Shown here: in pieces, positions 7,936-17,869 of the stretch
Numbering within the stretch: position 1 is the first letter of the stretch
How the letters are laid out: every line of letters starts with the position of its first letter
Origin: CAXBID01 sp963815305
GTDB lineage: Bacteria > Bacteroidota > Bacteroidia > Flavobacteriales > Flavobacteriaceae
DNA: 64,000 nucleotides
Reading direction: 5' to 3'
Assembly: GCA_963815305.1 (NCBI GenBank)
Contig: CAWFFW010000001.1
Span: forward strand, 1,922,001-1,986,000
Notes under the pieces: generated by a model
Database searches by the model: none
What the model was told of the DNA's origin: nothing
Seen by the model: only the letters and a program-made list of their open reading frames with translations
Program-made: the position numbers and the translations under genes

Positions 7936-10038
7936 TTATCTTACAAAGGCATTAGCCATACCTCCATCTACATTAATAATGTTTCCTGTAGACTTGTCTA
8001 GAATACCTACCAAAGTAAATACACCATTGGCAATATCATCTGGTGTGATAATTTCATTTAATAAATTCCTTTTGGCATAAAATGCTGGTAATTCTTCTAC
8101 CGTAATACCGTTGGCTTTTGCTCGACCTTCTGCCCAAGCGCCTTCCCATATTTTACTGCCTACAATAACACCATCAGGATTTACGGTATTGACTCTAATT
8201 TTATCTTTTGCCAATTCCGCTGCCAATAAACGTACCATATGCTGTTGTGCAGCTTTGGCTGTTCCGTAAGCCACATTGTTGGGGCCTGCTACTAATCCGT
8301 TTTTACTGGCTATAGATATGAAGTTTCCCCCTAAACCTTGCTGGCGCATGATGGCTGCTGATTGTTTTGCTAAATCAAATTGACCTTTTACTAAAATATT
8401 CTGTAAAATGTTCCAATCTTTATCCGTAGTCTCTTCTAAAGGTTTTGAAATGGCTAATCCTGCACTGTGTACAACAATATCAACTCCTCCAAACTCGATA
8501 CATGCTTTTTTATAAGCATTTGCTATAGATTCTGTGCTAGTCACATCACATATCGCATACGTTGAGACATCTCTTTTATAAGTCGCTTGCGCTTCTTTTA
8601 AACTCTCTTCATTAATATCGGTCAATACCACATTAGCGCCTTCAGCAGCTAATTTATCGGCAATCGCTTTACCAATACCGCCTCCTGCTCCAGTAACAAA
8701 GGCTACTTTACGCGATAAGGGTTGTTCTTTTGGCATACGTTGTAATTTGGCTTCTTCCAATAACCAATATTCAATATCAAAAGCTTCTTGTCTTGGTAAA
8801 GACGTGTACTCGGTAATGGCTTCTGCGCCACGCATCACATTGATGGCATTGATATAAAACTCATTCGCTACGCGTGTCGTCTGTTTGTTTTTTGCAAAAC
8901 TGAACATCCCAACCCCTGAGTATATAATGATTACCGGGTTAGCATCACGCATGGCTGGACTGTTGGCCTTCTTGCAAGTGTTGTAGTAATCTGCATATTC
9001 TTGTCTGTATTGTGCAAAGGCAGGCTCTAACTTCTTTAAAATGGCATCAGCGTCTGTTAGATCTTCATTCTTATCTAAGGTTAATACCAAAGGTTGTATT
9101 TTTGTTCTTAAGAAATGATCTGGACATGAGGTTCCCATAGGTGCCAATCGTTCTAAATCATGACTGTTGATGTATTCCATCACCACATCGGTATCCGAAA
9201 AATGCCCTATCATTCTGTTTTCTGAAGAACACAACCCTCGTAATAATGGCATCATTTGAGCCGCTTTTTCTAAACGTTCTGCTTTTGGTAAGCTTTCTAT
9301 TTTTTGTCCGCCAAATACACTGCCTTTTTCTTTGATTTTTTTAGCGATGAATTCAGAAGCCGTTTCTATAACTTCTAAACTGTTCATGTAACATTCATAG
9401 GACGTATCGCCCCATGTGAATAATCCATGACTGCCCAATACAATACCACGTATCCCTGGATTGTCTGCTAAACATTTTTCTATTTGAAGGCCTAAATCAA
9501 ATCCTGGCCGTTGCCATGGCACCCAACCCATCGTATCACCCCAAATCTCTTTGGTTACCTTTTCGCTATCCTTGGCTGCTGCTACAGCAATAAGGGCATC
9601 TGGATGTAGGTGATCGATATGTGCAAAGGGTAATAACCCGTGTAATGGCGTATCTATAGATGGTGCTTTGCTATCTAAATCGTAAATACAGTGGTTGAAA
9701 AGGCCTACCATACGGTCTTCATCTTCCAATCCGCCGTATACGTTTTTTAAATCACGCAAACGCTTGGTATAAATCCCTGCTATACCGGCCCTGTTTAATG
9801 TCCCAATATCGCCCCCTGAACCCTTGATCCACATCACCTCAACGTCCTCATTGGTCAGTGGGTCCTTCTCTATAGTCCTACAACTAGTATTGCCTCCCCC
9901 GTAATTGGTGATTCTTAAATCTGATCCTAATATGTTTGAACGGTATAAAAATAATGCGACTTGATCATCCCCTAAAGCTTTGGCTTTCTCTTCATCCCAC
10001 AAATAGTCTACGTGCTTAAAATTTTTTGTAATTTCCAT
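7936..10038 (-). CDS. rhaEW: Bifunctional L-rhamnulose-1-phosphate aldolase / L-lactaldehyde dehydrogenase
   Basis: A fusion of two enzymes of about 700 residues. The N-terminal part (to about 420) is a class II aldolase/adducin domain with the zinc site seen in LHGLLPFAHIDHLHPD and GSHGLFTWG. The C-terminal part (about 435-700) is a short-chain dehydrogenase with VTGAGGGIGKAIADKL, catalytic SIASKNG...YGTAKAA and an INVDGG end. It splits L-rhamnulose 1-phosphate into DHAP and L-lactaldehyde, then oxidises the aldehyde to L-lactate with NAD. I place the start at 10038 (MEITKNFKHVDYLWDEE), because the frame's earlier ATG at 10086 adds 16 unrelated residues and would overlap the promoter. The gene opens the rhamnose operon and has the shared activator box 61-74 bp upstream. 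Confidence 0.92.
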   Translation of the reverse strand: MEITKNFKHVDYLWDEEKAKALGDDQVALFLYRSNILGSDLRITNYGGGNTSCRTIEKDPLTNEDVEVMWIKGSGGDIGTLNRAGIAGIYTKRLRDLKNVYGGLEDEDRMVGLFNHCIYDLDSKAPSIDTPLHGLLPFAHIDHLHPDALIAVAAAKDSEKVTKEIWGDTMGWVPWQRPGFDLGLQIEKCLADNPGIRGIVLGSHGLFTWGDTSYECYMNSLEVIETASEFIAKKIKEKGSVFGGQKIESLPKAERLEKAAQMMPLLRGLCSSENRMIGHFSDTDVVMEYINSHDLERLAPMGTSCPDHFLRTKIQPLVLTLDKNEDLTDADAILKKLEPAFAQYRQEYADYYNTCKKANSPAMRDANPVIIIYSGVGMFSFAKNKQTTRVANEFYINAINVMRGAEAITEYTSLPRQEAFDIEYWLLEEAKLQRMPKEQPLSRKVAFVTGAGGGIGKAIADKLAAEGANVVLTDINEESLKEAQATYKRDVSTYAICDVTSTESIANAYKKACIEFGGVDIVVHSAGLAISKPLEETTDKDWNILQNILVKGQFDLAKQSAAIMRQQGLGGNFISIASKNGLVAGPNNVAYGTAKAAQQHMVRLLAAELAKDKIRVNTVNPDGVIVGSKIWEGAWAEGRAKANGITVEELPAFYAKRNLLNEIITPDDIANGVFTLVGILDKSTGNIINVDGGMANAFVR

Positions 10039-10070
10039 TATAAGAATTGTTAAAATAAATAAATTAAAAT

Positions 10071-10112
10071 CAAAAATATATCTCAAAATAAACTTTTGTA
10101 TCCTGTAGTGTA
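10071..10112 (-). promoter_or_regulatory. Rhamnose operon promoter with shared activator box
   Basis: The minus strand at 10112-10099 reads TACACTACAGGATA. A -7-like box TATATTTTTG starts at 10080, 18 bases after the box. The start codon is at 10038. The same box-plus-spacing recurs at five other sites in the window. AACTTTT/AAAAGTT arms also flank the box (10091-10097 and 10116-10122). Confidence 0.6.
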
Positions 10113-10122
10113 CCGTAAAAGT

Positions 10123-10430
10123 TTTTTTGTTTTAAAAAATCAAAAATAATATTTTCTGTCGGAAATTTACTAAAATATCAAATTTATCCGATATAAAGTA
10201 TTAATAAATAAATCCGTTGTCCATTTTAAAGTGATGAAAGAAACTGCTGTCAATATTAAATAAAGTAAAAGAAAAACTAAAAGTTCCTTTTAATTTTATT
10301 GAAAGCGAAACACTTTAAATTACTAGCCTCGCTCCATCAATCTTTAAATAAGTAAAACTTATCTTTATTTTAAAAATATTTCATGTGATAAACTTTATTT
10401 AAACTTCTTGATCTTTATGTATTTTATTAG
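10123..10430. other. Intergenic spacer, no gene seen
   Basis: About 300 AT-rich bases lie between the rhamnose promoter and the end of the next polysaccharide gene, both on the minus strand. I see no convincing reading frame, RNA gene or strong terminator hairpin here. The only local structure is a weak AATAAGT/ACTTAT repeat near 10348. Confidence 0.5.
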
Positions 10431-11806
10431 CTATTTGAAAATCTTAAAGTCAAAAACCTCAATGGCTGATGGGGCTCCTTTTGTTTCTGGGCTATATTGG
10501 ATTACCATAGTAATGATTCCTTTTTCTAATTGATAAGTATCCCAATTAGCATCTCCGTTTTTGAATTTTAAAGGAAACTCTATTTTCTTCCAATCGTTAA
10601 ATTTAGATACTCTTGAAGTACAATAAATACCCGATTCGTTAAAAACAAACAATTGATTTTCATAAAACCTCATAACACCTTCTCCATTCATAATTGTTTC
10701 TTTTGCACTCCATACACCATCTGGAGTTCTGGTATATAAAAAATTTATTCTTTCATCTGTACCCTTTATATTATGTGTTACCATAACCATATAATTGTTT
10801 GTTTCTGCATCAATAACTGCTGTAAGACCAACATTTGTTGGGTTCTTTGTCATAGGAATTTTAATAGGAACTGTTCCCATATTATCAATGCTCATGGTAT
10901 TATTTGTTTTTGTATTCGCTACCTCTACTCCAACCGAATTAGTCCATGAAAATCCACCATCAATACTTTGCGCATAATATAATCCGTGATTTCCAATGCC
11001 TCCAACCCCATTTCTTAAAACAACATCTTCTCTCCATAACCATGATAAATGTATAACTCCATTGCTGTCTGATTTCAATCCAGCATTATAGGGCCCGCGA
11101 GTTCCTTGTTTTCCTTGATAAACACCATCTCTTGAAGATATTCTCCCAATAAATTGCCATTCATGTTTTGTACTACTATAGTTAGCTAAATTCATTTCAC
11201 CCCTATGGCGCCTCCTGTTCGCCAATAAATAATGATATCACCAGTGGATTTTATTGGATAAAAACTTGGATATGTAACCAATCCCGGACTGTTTTTTAAA
11301 CCTAAATTGGGAAGTAAAAAAAACACGTTGTTATCCCAAATAACGGAATCTGGATTTGTAGCTACTCCAATTTTGCTATACGCATAATTTAACTGTGGTG
11401 TATTGTGATGATCGAAAGATAGATGTATTACTCCATCACCTTCTGATATTACCATTGAAATTTTATTATGACGATCTTGCGATTTTATTTGATAACCTTG
11501 TACAATAGATTTCTCCCATTCGGCATTATCACTCATTTTTTTTCTAGCTACAATTAGGTCGCCATTACTTTCATAAAAACTAACATATTGATAGTTATTG
11601 AATGCCGTAATTTTCGCTTCCATAGGGCCATGAAATCTCGCAACTCCTCCTCTGGCACGATCACTTCCATCTGAACAATACCCTGTATTTGTAAGTATGT
11701 TTCTTGATAAAAGTACCGATTGATCAAGCCATTCTTTTTTTTCTTGGGCAACCAAATGGATATTATAAATAATTGTAAAAATTAAGAGTAAATATTTAGC
11801 TTTCAT
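10431..11806 (-). pseudogene. BNR_4 propeller protein, candidate ulvan lyase (PL24/PL25-like), frameshifted
   Basis: Two overlapping frames (start at 11806, end at 10431) form one secreted beta-propeller of about 455 residues. A signal peptide ends at VAQ, followed by TGYCSDGSDR, FHGPMEAKI, and the core motif HNKISMVIS..GDGVIHLSFDHHNTPQ. The frame breaks inside YWRTGGAIG. Adding one base to the C-run at 11200-11203 gives GGEMNLANYSS, exactly as in the intact paralogue ending at 17866. BNR_4 proteins include the PL24 and PL25 ulvan lyases, which cut rhamnose-uronate links by beta-elimination. The conserved His residues fit that, but activity is inferred. It is the last gene of the long minus-strand cluster. 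A sequencing error or slippage in the G-tract cannot be excluded. Confidence 0.72.
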
Positions 11807-11811
11807 ATAAT

Positions 11812-14322
11812 TTATTTTTTAATAAAATCTATATATAAAGCCTTTTTTGGAGTTTCAGGGCTATATTGTTTATTTTTAAAAACTAATTTTTCACCCTCAC
11901 CAATATAGATAGTTTGTAATTTCTGCTTGTCGTCTAAAGTAATCACTGCAAATGTTCCTTTAAAATAAATATCTAATGCATCATTTTTAAAAACTTGATC
12001 TTTAGATTGAGTAATGATATATTGAATTATGTTTTTTGAAGACGAATTACTCTCTATTTTCAATCCTTTATACAAACCGTTTTGTTCCAATTTAGTGACC
12101 GATGTAATTGTTGGTTTTTCATTCTCATTATAGGGTTCATAAACTACAACAAATGGATTTTCCCATGCTTCGCCTTCATTTCGAATCACTAACGTTGGTG
12201 TTGGCAAATTATCATAAGGTTTTGGAGCTTCAAAAGTATGTGGTGCTTTCACTTTGGTAAAAGTTCTATTTTTAAAACCTGGTACATGTAATTGCATGTA
12301 TACACCTTCTTTTAACTTCTCGATTTTAAATGTTGCTTTAACAGCATCGTTATAAAGTTTTGATGTTTTTACATCTTCAAAAAAATGCCAACCTGGATTT
12401 CTAAACTTTCTTCTATTCCATTCTAGGTTTGCATTTGTCATATATCTATCTGGTGTATTTTCAAATTTTAAGTCTTTATTAGAGAACACCAAATCATCAC
12501 CAATATTATGGTATAAATAATCATGAAACTCATTAGGTAATTTAGATTTTGAACGAAATACATCCACGTAATAACCTGTTGTTGGTGAAGTTCGAATTAG
12601 GGCTAAAGTACGTTCTTGACTGGCTTCTGCTTTTTCACCTCCATCATCCTCGAAACTCGTTTGACTGAATGAATGGTATGGTGAAACTCCTTTTTCCGAT
12701 ACTTTAGGTTCTACAGAAATTAATTCAACCTTATTTATTTCTAAATTTGCCCATCCACCTTCGCCTTGAGAGTTTCCGTTAACAATAACGGTATTATGTG
12801 CCGCAAAAATTCTGGAATAATTTTCATGTATATTCTGGGCATATCTTCCTCTACCATTATCAACTCCTAAAACTTGCCCTTCTCCATACAATTCTATATT
12901 CATACCTTCTGCATGACCATGCACCATGTGCGCGCCTCCTACAAAACACATTAAACCATCTTCTGGTTTTTTTGTACTACTCAAATTTCTTTGTAAAACG
13001 ATGCCTGCATGATAGACCCTATCTGTTCTGTTTAACTTAAAAGCCTCTGGAGCTCCTTCAATGTTATTATCATACCAAAATATAGATTCTACGGAGTTTC
13101 TTTTATACTTATCTTCTTTTAATGCACGATTTATAAGTGGACCAAACTTTTCTTTTACCTCAGTCAACCCATCCATTTCAGCTAGAATATATGCATCCTC
13201 AAAGGCATTATATGGTGACGATCCATGACGGTGTCCATCGCCCCACCTTACTATTTCATTATTGGGATATACAAAATAATCTAACCTAGGTAAAGCATAC
13301 AAAATATTTGGATATTTTTCCCCTAATTTTAATTCTGGTTTATATCTATTTACAACTAGCATCAATTTTGTCAAAAGTGCTGTTGAATGATTAAGGTATT
13401 GAGACGTCTCAGGCCAAATATCGCCTTGTTCTTTATAGTTTTTAGCCATCACATTTAAGGCATCTTGATTTTTTGTATTTTCAGTTAGAAAATAAGACAA
13501 CAACTTATCACGCTCTTTTTCATCTTCCATAGCGAGTGCATTGTACACCAGACTCGGTGCTTCTAAAACTGAGTGATTAGAACCTGTCTGCCCGTAATTT
13601 ATAGTAATATCAGCGTAGGTTCTAAATACGTTTTGGGCTTCATCAAAAGGAAAATCTACTTTTTTGTTTTTTACAATATCAAAAGGCTGACCACCATTTT
13701 TAATGTAAGGCGAGACAAAATCATAAATTAAAGGGAGTTTATATCCTATAACGCGAACTTCTCGGAAACCATCATAAGGAAACAACCATCCGCCACGACC
13801 ATGCCAATCGGATAATTCTGATTTTTGGACAGATTTTATAAATGCATATAAAATGCTACTAGCCACATGGGCATATTTTTCATCTTGGGTAAGGTAATAA
13901 ATCATACTGCAGTCTAAAGCGATTTGTAAGTGTTTAATAAGAAGTTCTGCAGGTTGCCATTCTTTTTTTGTAGCGTTATCTAAATTTTTATGCACGCCGT
14001 TTTCAATATGATCTGTTTTGTAAAAAGGCGGAAAATCATTCTTTTGCCCCTCATTCCAATTAAAGGGTAATTGTTTAATGTAGGTTTCAGGGTTTTTATA
14101 GAACCGTTCAATTTCATCATCTGTTTTAGATAGCAGTTTTCTATAAATATCTTGTGTCCAGGTTTGTGTTTTTATTTTTTCAAGGATTTGGTTACGTTCA
14201 CTGGCCTTTACCCATATAAATGGACGCTCCTGTTCTTGAGACCATAATGTTAGAGTCATTATGAAACTAAAAAAAAGTAAAATACTTTTTAAGAATGCTT
14301 TTATGTATTTAAAATATATCAT
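11812..14322 (-). CDS. Secreted heparinase II/III-like polysaccharide lyase
   Basis: The 836-residue protein has a signal peptide (about residues 12-30, ending LWSQ). A long alpha/alpha-toroid region follows, with NYGQTGSNHSVLEAP and WPETSQYLNHS. The central catalytic-like segment reads RWGDGHRHGSSPYNAFED. A beta-sheet domain carries HGHAEGMNIELYGEG and FAAHNTVIVNG, the heparinase II/III C-terminal hallmark. These enzymes cleave uronic-acid polymers by beta-elimination, with Asn, His and Tyr as likely catalytic residues. PL37 and PL40 are ulvan-related families with this kind of architecture, but I cannot choose a family by eye. It lies 5 bp upstream of the frameshifted BNR_4 gene and 11 bp downstream of another. 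Confidence 0.8.
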   Translation of the reverse strand: MIYFKYIKAFLKSILLFFSFIMTLTLWSQEQERPFIWVKASERNQILEKIKTQTWTQDIYRKLLSKTDDEIERFYKNPETYIKQLPFNWNEGQKNDFPPFYKTDHIENGVHKNLDNATKKEWQPAELLIKHLQIALDCSMIYYLTQDEKYAHVASSILYAFIKSVQKSELSDWHGRGGWLFPYDGFREVRVIGYKLPLIYDFVSPYIKNGGQPFDIVKNKKVDFPFDEAQNVFRTYADITINYGQTGSNHSVLEAPSLVYNALAMEDEKERDKLLSYFLTENTKNQDALNVMAKNYKEQGDIWPETSQYLNHSTALLTKLMLVVNRYKPELKLGEKYPNILYALPRLDYFVYPNNEIVRWGDGHRHGSSPYNAFEDAYILAEMDGLTEVKEKFGPLINRALKEDKYKRNSVESIFWYDNNIEGAPEAFKLNRTDRVYHAGIVLQRNLSSTKKPEDGLMCFVGGAHMVHGHAEGMNIELYGEGQVLGVDNGRGRYAQNIHENYSRIFAAHNTVIVNGNSQGEGGWANLEINKVELISVEPKVSEKGVSPYHSFSQTSFEDDGGEKAEASQERTLALIRTSPTTGYYVDVFRSKSKLPNEFHDYLYHNIGDDLVFSNKDLKFENTPDRYMTNANLEWNRRKFRNPGWHFFEDVKTSKLYNDAVKATFKIEKLKEGVYMQLHVPGFKNRTFTKVKAPHTFEAPKPYDNLPTPTLVIRNEGEAWENPFVVVYEPYNENEKPTITSVTKLEQNGLYKGLKIESNSSSKNIIQYIITQSKDQVFKNDALDIYFKGTFAVITLDDKQKLQTIYIGEGEKLVFKNKQYSPETPKKALYIDFIKK

Positions 14323-14333
14323 GTTTTTTTTAT

Positions 14334-15668
14334 TTATCTTTTAACGGCTCCTTTTTCTCCAACTAAATACACGTTTCCATTACCACTTTTATCTTTGGAT
14401 GCGACGATAATTTGAGCTTCTGGGTTTGCATTTCTAATAAAATTTGAAAGATCGAAATTTTTATTTTTCTCTTGAAGTAGTACTTCTTTTTTGCTGAATT
14501 TTTTTCCGCAATTAATACTTTTCCATAAAGCCACCTCACCTATATTATCTTCTTTGTAGCTAATTAACATATTGATTTCATTTGTAGATAGAACTTTCAT
14601 TTCCCCTTTTGCTCCAATTGGTAATCCGTTGCTTTCAATCCTTTCCCATTCTTTACCAGACCAGTAATAATAAATAACACTTTTTGGTCCTCCATGTATT
14701 AGTCCCTCATGGTCTCCTTCATAAGATGTTATGTGCGGGTTTCCTTTATCATCTAACCTTACAATACCATTGTGTGTCCATAAATCGCCAGTATTGTAAA
14801 CAAGTGATGCATTATCTGCTTGTTCTTTTGTAATAGGTAATGTTAATTTATCATCTTTTACATTATACCATTCGTTTTTATCAGTATCAAACTTCATGTA
14901 ATATACATTATGACGTTCGCCATCATGGTTAGGTCCTTTACAAACATGATAATTATAAGCTACAATAATATCATTCTTATTCCCTTTGGAATAATGCGTA
15001 TACCAAGAATCGTATATGACTGGATTTTCTATGGTCCCTGCTGTTTTCTTTGTTTTTAAGATAGATACTGGCGCAAAGAAAGTTCTTCCATTATCCAAAG
15101 ATTTTTGATAAACACGATCACTTCTATGTGCCCCGTGTCTGTAAAACAAATACAAATCGCCATTATCCATTTTTATAAATTGACTGTAAGTACCAAATGG
15201 TGAAATGTTATCTAAAACCTCCCAACTGGATATATCTAAAGGATTTTTTGAAACCATATGTATTTGTTTTCCATAATGGTAATTACCAAGTGGATTTTTT
15301 CCTAAGTCTGTTGTACCACCATGACCTCCAAATACAATATGAATATAGCCTTCTTTATCAATAACCAAAGTAGGTTTTCCATGGTTGTCTATTTTCCTGC
15401 TTTTATCTTTACCCATTAAACTTGTTCCTGCTTTAAAAGGTCCAACCCATGTTTTGGTTTTGTGGTTATAGGCAGCCACGTAAGGATCTTCTAAAGGGCC
15501 TTGATAAGAGACATAGGTTACACCTTTATAATACTCGCCAGCATTTCCTGTTACTGGGTTTCCTAATGCATTACTTGCAAAATAATCTACTTCAGACATG
15601 TTTTGAGCAAAAACGACTAGATTTAATAAAATTAATAATAGAAAAGTTAAACGTTTCATATTTTTCAT
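14334..15668 (-). CDS. Secreted BNR_4-type propeller protein, divergent lyase candidate
   Basis: The 444-residue protein has a signal peptide ending at FAQ, then a beta-propeller with repeated strand motifs (GKPTLVIDKEGYIHIVFGGHGG, IVRLDDKGNPHITSYEGDHEG, KSLDNGRTFFAP). The core differs from the other BNR_4 proteins in the window: GGHGG replaces D-x-H, so catalysis may differ or be lost. Its start overlaps the DUF1961 stop by 4 bp (ATGA), indicating translational coupling. It could be a lyase, a binding protein or an exo-acting partner. The family assignment is moderate and the function open. Confidence 0.65.
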   Translation of the reverse strand: MKNMKRLTFLLLILLNLVVFAQNMSEVDYFASNALGNPVTGNAGEYYKGVTYVSYQGPLEDPYVAAYNHKTKTWVGPFKAGTSLMGKDKSRKIDNHGKPTLVIDKEGYIHIVFGGHGGTTDLGKNPLGNYHYGKQIHMVSKNPLDISSWEVLDNISPFGTYSQFIKMDNGDLYLFYRHGAHRSDRVYQKSLDNGRTFFAPVSILKTKKTAGTIENPVIYDSWYTHYSKGNKNDIIVAYNYHVCKGPNHDGERHNVYYMKFDTDKNEWYNVKDDKLTLPITKEQADNASLVYNTGDLWTHNGIVRLDDKGNPHITSYEGDHEGLIHGGPKSVIYYYWSGKEWERIESNGLPIGAKGEMKVLSTNEINMLISYKEDNIGEVALWKSINCGKKFSKKEVLLQEKNKNFDLSNFIRNANPEAQIIVASKDKSGNGNVYLVGEKGAVKR

Positions 15669-16447
15669 TTTGAATAAATTTTAAAGTTTTTATAAATAGA
15701 AGAACGTGTAAACATTTGGCGTAAACCTATTCGTCCTTCGTGTATGGGTTTAATATTTGATATATTCCATGTAAAAAGTTCAATACCATCTTTACTTTCC
15801 ATTTTAAAAAAAAGATGATCTTTAGTTTTTATTGCTGTTATATGATAAGGTTGACCAAATTTGAAATAACCTTGTTTATCATAGGATGGTTCTATTTGCG
15901 TTACCTCAAACGGTTTATCATCTGGTTTTGGATAACGTCTTGCGCGCACATAATGAACCGAATTTTCCTGATTACCAAATGCTGAATAACTTATATGAAT
16001 GGCATTCATGTTTTCGTAATACGTTTTCATTGCGGGTATTTCCCGTAATGTTCTCCATTTAAAAATATCTTTCTCATAAGCACCTGTCTCGTCGCCGGTT
16101 GCTTGTATATAAAGAATATTAACACATTTAGTGGCTTGGTCTGTTCTAGTATAATCATATTCTATTTTAATATCACCAGAAAATGAGGCTTTGGTCCATA
16201 AAACTCCATGATGTGCGTCATTTTTATATTCTGGTCCTGCTTTAAAATGCATGCCATCCTCTGAATTTTCAACTGTTGCAATTAAACCATCTAAAGTCCA
16301 TTGTGTTGTCCAGTCTTTTGTGCAGTCGTCTTTGAAAACTAAATTCCATAGAGCATTTTTATCTGTCTCTTCAAAATTATTACCTTCATCTTGAGCAAGT
16401 GCAAAAACACTGTTGACAATTATAATTAAACTGACTATAAGCTTCAT
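15665..16447 (-). CDS. Secreted DUF1961-family protein
   Basis: The 260-residue protein has a signal peptide (residues 1-18, ending ALAQ) and one concanavalin-like beta-sandwich typical of DUF1961. Features are LVFKDDCTKDWTTQWTLDG, HHGVLWTKASFSGDIKIEYDYTRTD, HYVRARRYP, and a closing GRIGLRQMFTRSSIYKNFKIY. DUF1961 proteins are common in flavobacterial polysaccharide loci. A lyase or hydrolase role has been suspected from context, but I know of no firm activity to assign. It lies 6 bp after a sulfatase gene and is coupled by a 4-bp overlap to a BNR_4 gene, so the three products probably act on the same oligosaccharide. Confidence 0.75.
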   Translation of the reverse strand: MKLIVSLIIIVNSVFALAQDEGNNFEETDKNALWNLVFKDDCTKDWTTQWTLDGLIATVENSEDGMHFKAGPEYKNDAHHGVLWTKASFSGDIKIEYDYTRTDQATKCVNILYIQATGDETGAYEKDIFKWRTLREIPAMKTYYENMNAIHISYSAFGNQENSVHYVRARRYPKPDDKPFEVTQIEPSYDKQGYFKFGQPYHITAIKTKDHLFFKMESKDGIELFTWNISNIKPIHEGRIGLRQMFTRSSIYKNFKIYSK

Positions 16448-16453
16448 TGAAAT

Positions 16454-17869
16454 TTACTTTAAAAAATCTTTGCCCCATTTTTGTCTCAATTCTTCTGAAA
16501 GCTGATTTACGAGTTGTTTATGCTCTAATTTTTCCGCTAAATTATCTAATTCTAAAGGGTCAGTTTTATGATCAAACAACATACGCGCATAGGAAATACC
16601 TTTATCATCTGTCCATTCGGTATAAAACAAATCGTCTTTAATTAGCGTTACCGCATCTTTAAATTTACTAACCGCCCAATTTTTATTAGATTTTTCTCCA
16701 TATAAAATGGGTACAAAACTTTTTCCATCCACAGTTGATGGAATATTAAGTCCTACTAATTCTGCTAAACTTGGATAAATATCAATATATTCTGTGATGG
16801 CATCTGTTTTATCACCTTTCGTTTTTCCTGGTACTTTAATCATCAATGGTGTTTTAAGAGCTGTTTCAAAAGTGACATGCTTACACCATAGTTTGTGGTC
16901 TCCCAAATTCCAACCGTGGTCTCCCCATAAAATAACAATGGTATCATCTTCTAATTCTAATCGTTTTAATTCATCTAAAACCAAACCTATTTGTGCATCA
17001 ATATAGCTTACACAGGCATAATAGCCATGAATTAATTCTTTAGCTAAAGCTTCTGGCAATTCTCCTTTTTTAGGTATATTTTCATATTGACGCAATTCTC
17101 CAAAGTTATGAAATGCTTGTTTTGGTGTTGTTTCAGGTTGCACATAACTTTCTGGAAGTTCGATATTCTTTCTATCATATAAATCCCAGTATTTCTGTGG
17201 TGCTGTAAAAGGTAAATGTGGTTTTGCTAAACCCATAGTCAGAAAAAATGGTTTATTTGATTGCTTTAAATTATTCAAATCTTGAATCACTTTAAGCGCT
17301 AATTTCCCATCTCTATATACCGAATCATGAACTTCTGCAGCTTCAAATGGCAAACCTCTATGGGTGTTTTTTCTAATTTCTTGATTTTCCGCTAATCCAT
17401 AATCAAATAAACTGTTTGGATGCCAAATTTCATCCCAAGCCTTCAAATCGTCATCCTTATGATGATAAATTTTACCATTTGAAATGGTTTTATAACCATT
17501 TTGCTTAAGTAACATAGGAAGTGAAATTGCTTGCGGATAGTCATCATCCAATTTAGTAAAAGCACCAATAAATCGTTTTCTGGTTGGGCGTATTCCTGTC
17601 ATTAAACTGGCTCTAGAAGCACCGCAAACTGGAATGTTACAATAAGCGCGATTAAACACCAAACTCTCTGATGCTAATTGATCTAAATTAGGCGATTTGA
17701 TATGGTTTGCGCCATAAAAATTAAGTTCGGGCCTTAAATCATCAACCGCAATAAAAAGGATATTGGGTTGTTTTTTTTCTATTACTTCTTCTTTTCGGGT
17801 AGTATTTTTACATGAAGTTATTAAAAAAATTCCAATAAAAATAAGTGACTTAAAAATGTTTACATTCAT
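16454..17869 (-). CDS. Sulfatase, iduronate-2-sulfatase-like (family S1)
   Basis: The 471-residue periplasmic lipoprotein (signal ending ITSC) is a type I sulfatase. Calcium and sulfate ligands begin with AVDDLRPELNFYG, and the formylglycine motif CGASR lies near residue 80. HHKDDD, AKPHLPF and WGDHGWNLGDHKLWCKHVTFE are characteristic of iduronate-2-sulfatase-like members (S1_7 region of the family). It would remove a sulfate ester from rhamnose or a uronate in periplasmic oligosaccharides. Maturation of Cys to formylglycine needs a sulfatase-modifying enzyme or anSME that is not in the window. It overlaps the preceding BNR_4 gene by 4 bp. Confidence 0.88.
   Translation of the reverse strand: MNVNIFKSLIFIGIFLITSCKNTTRKEEVIEKKQPNILFIAVDDLRPELNFYGANHIKSPNLDQLASESLVFNRAYCNIPVCGASRASLMTGIRPTRKRFIGAFTKLDDDYPQAISLPMLLKQNGYKTISNGKIYHHKDDDLKAWDEIWHPNSLFDYGLAENQEIRKNTHRGLPFEAAEVHDSVYRDGKLALKVIQDLNNLKQSNKPFFLTMGLAKPHLPFTAPQKYWDLYDRKNIELPESYVQPETTPKQAFHNFGELRQYENIPKKGELPEALAKELIHGYYACVSYIDAQIGLVLDELKRLELEDDTIVILWGDHGWNLGDHKLWCKHVTFETALKTPLMIKVPGKTKGDKTDAITEYIDIYPSLAELVGLNIPSTVDGKSFVPILYGEKSNKNWAVSKFKDAVTLIKDDLFYTEWTDDKGISYARMLFDHKTDPLELDNLAEKLEHKQLVNQLSEELRQKWGKDFLK

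Noticed and set aside
10071..10086. Upstream ATG at 10086 as start of the aldolase/dehydrogenase fusion
   Set aside because: The extra 16 residues are hydrophobic and unlike the family N-terminus, and the codons overlap the likely -7 box. ATG 10038 gives the normal start.
11192..11225. Programmed frameshifting in the BNR_4 genes
   Set aside because: The join lacks a convincing slippery heptamer with a downstream structure, and the intact paralogue needs no shift. Mutation or read error is simpler.
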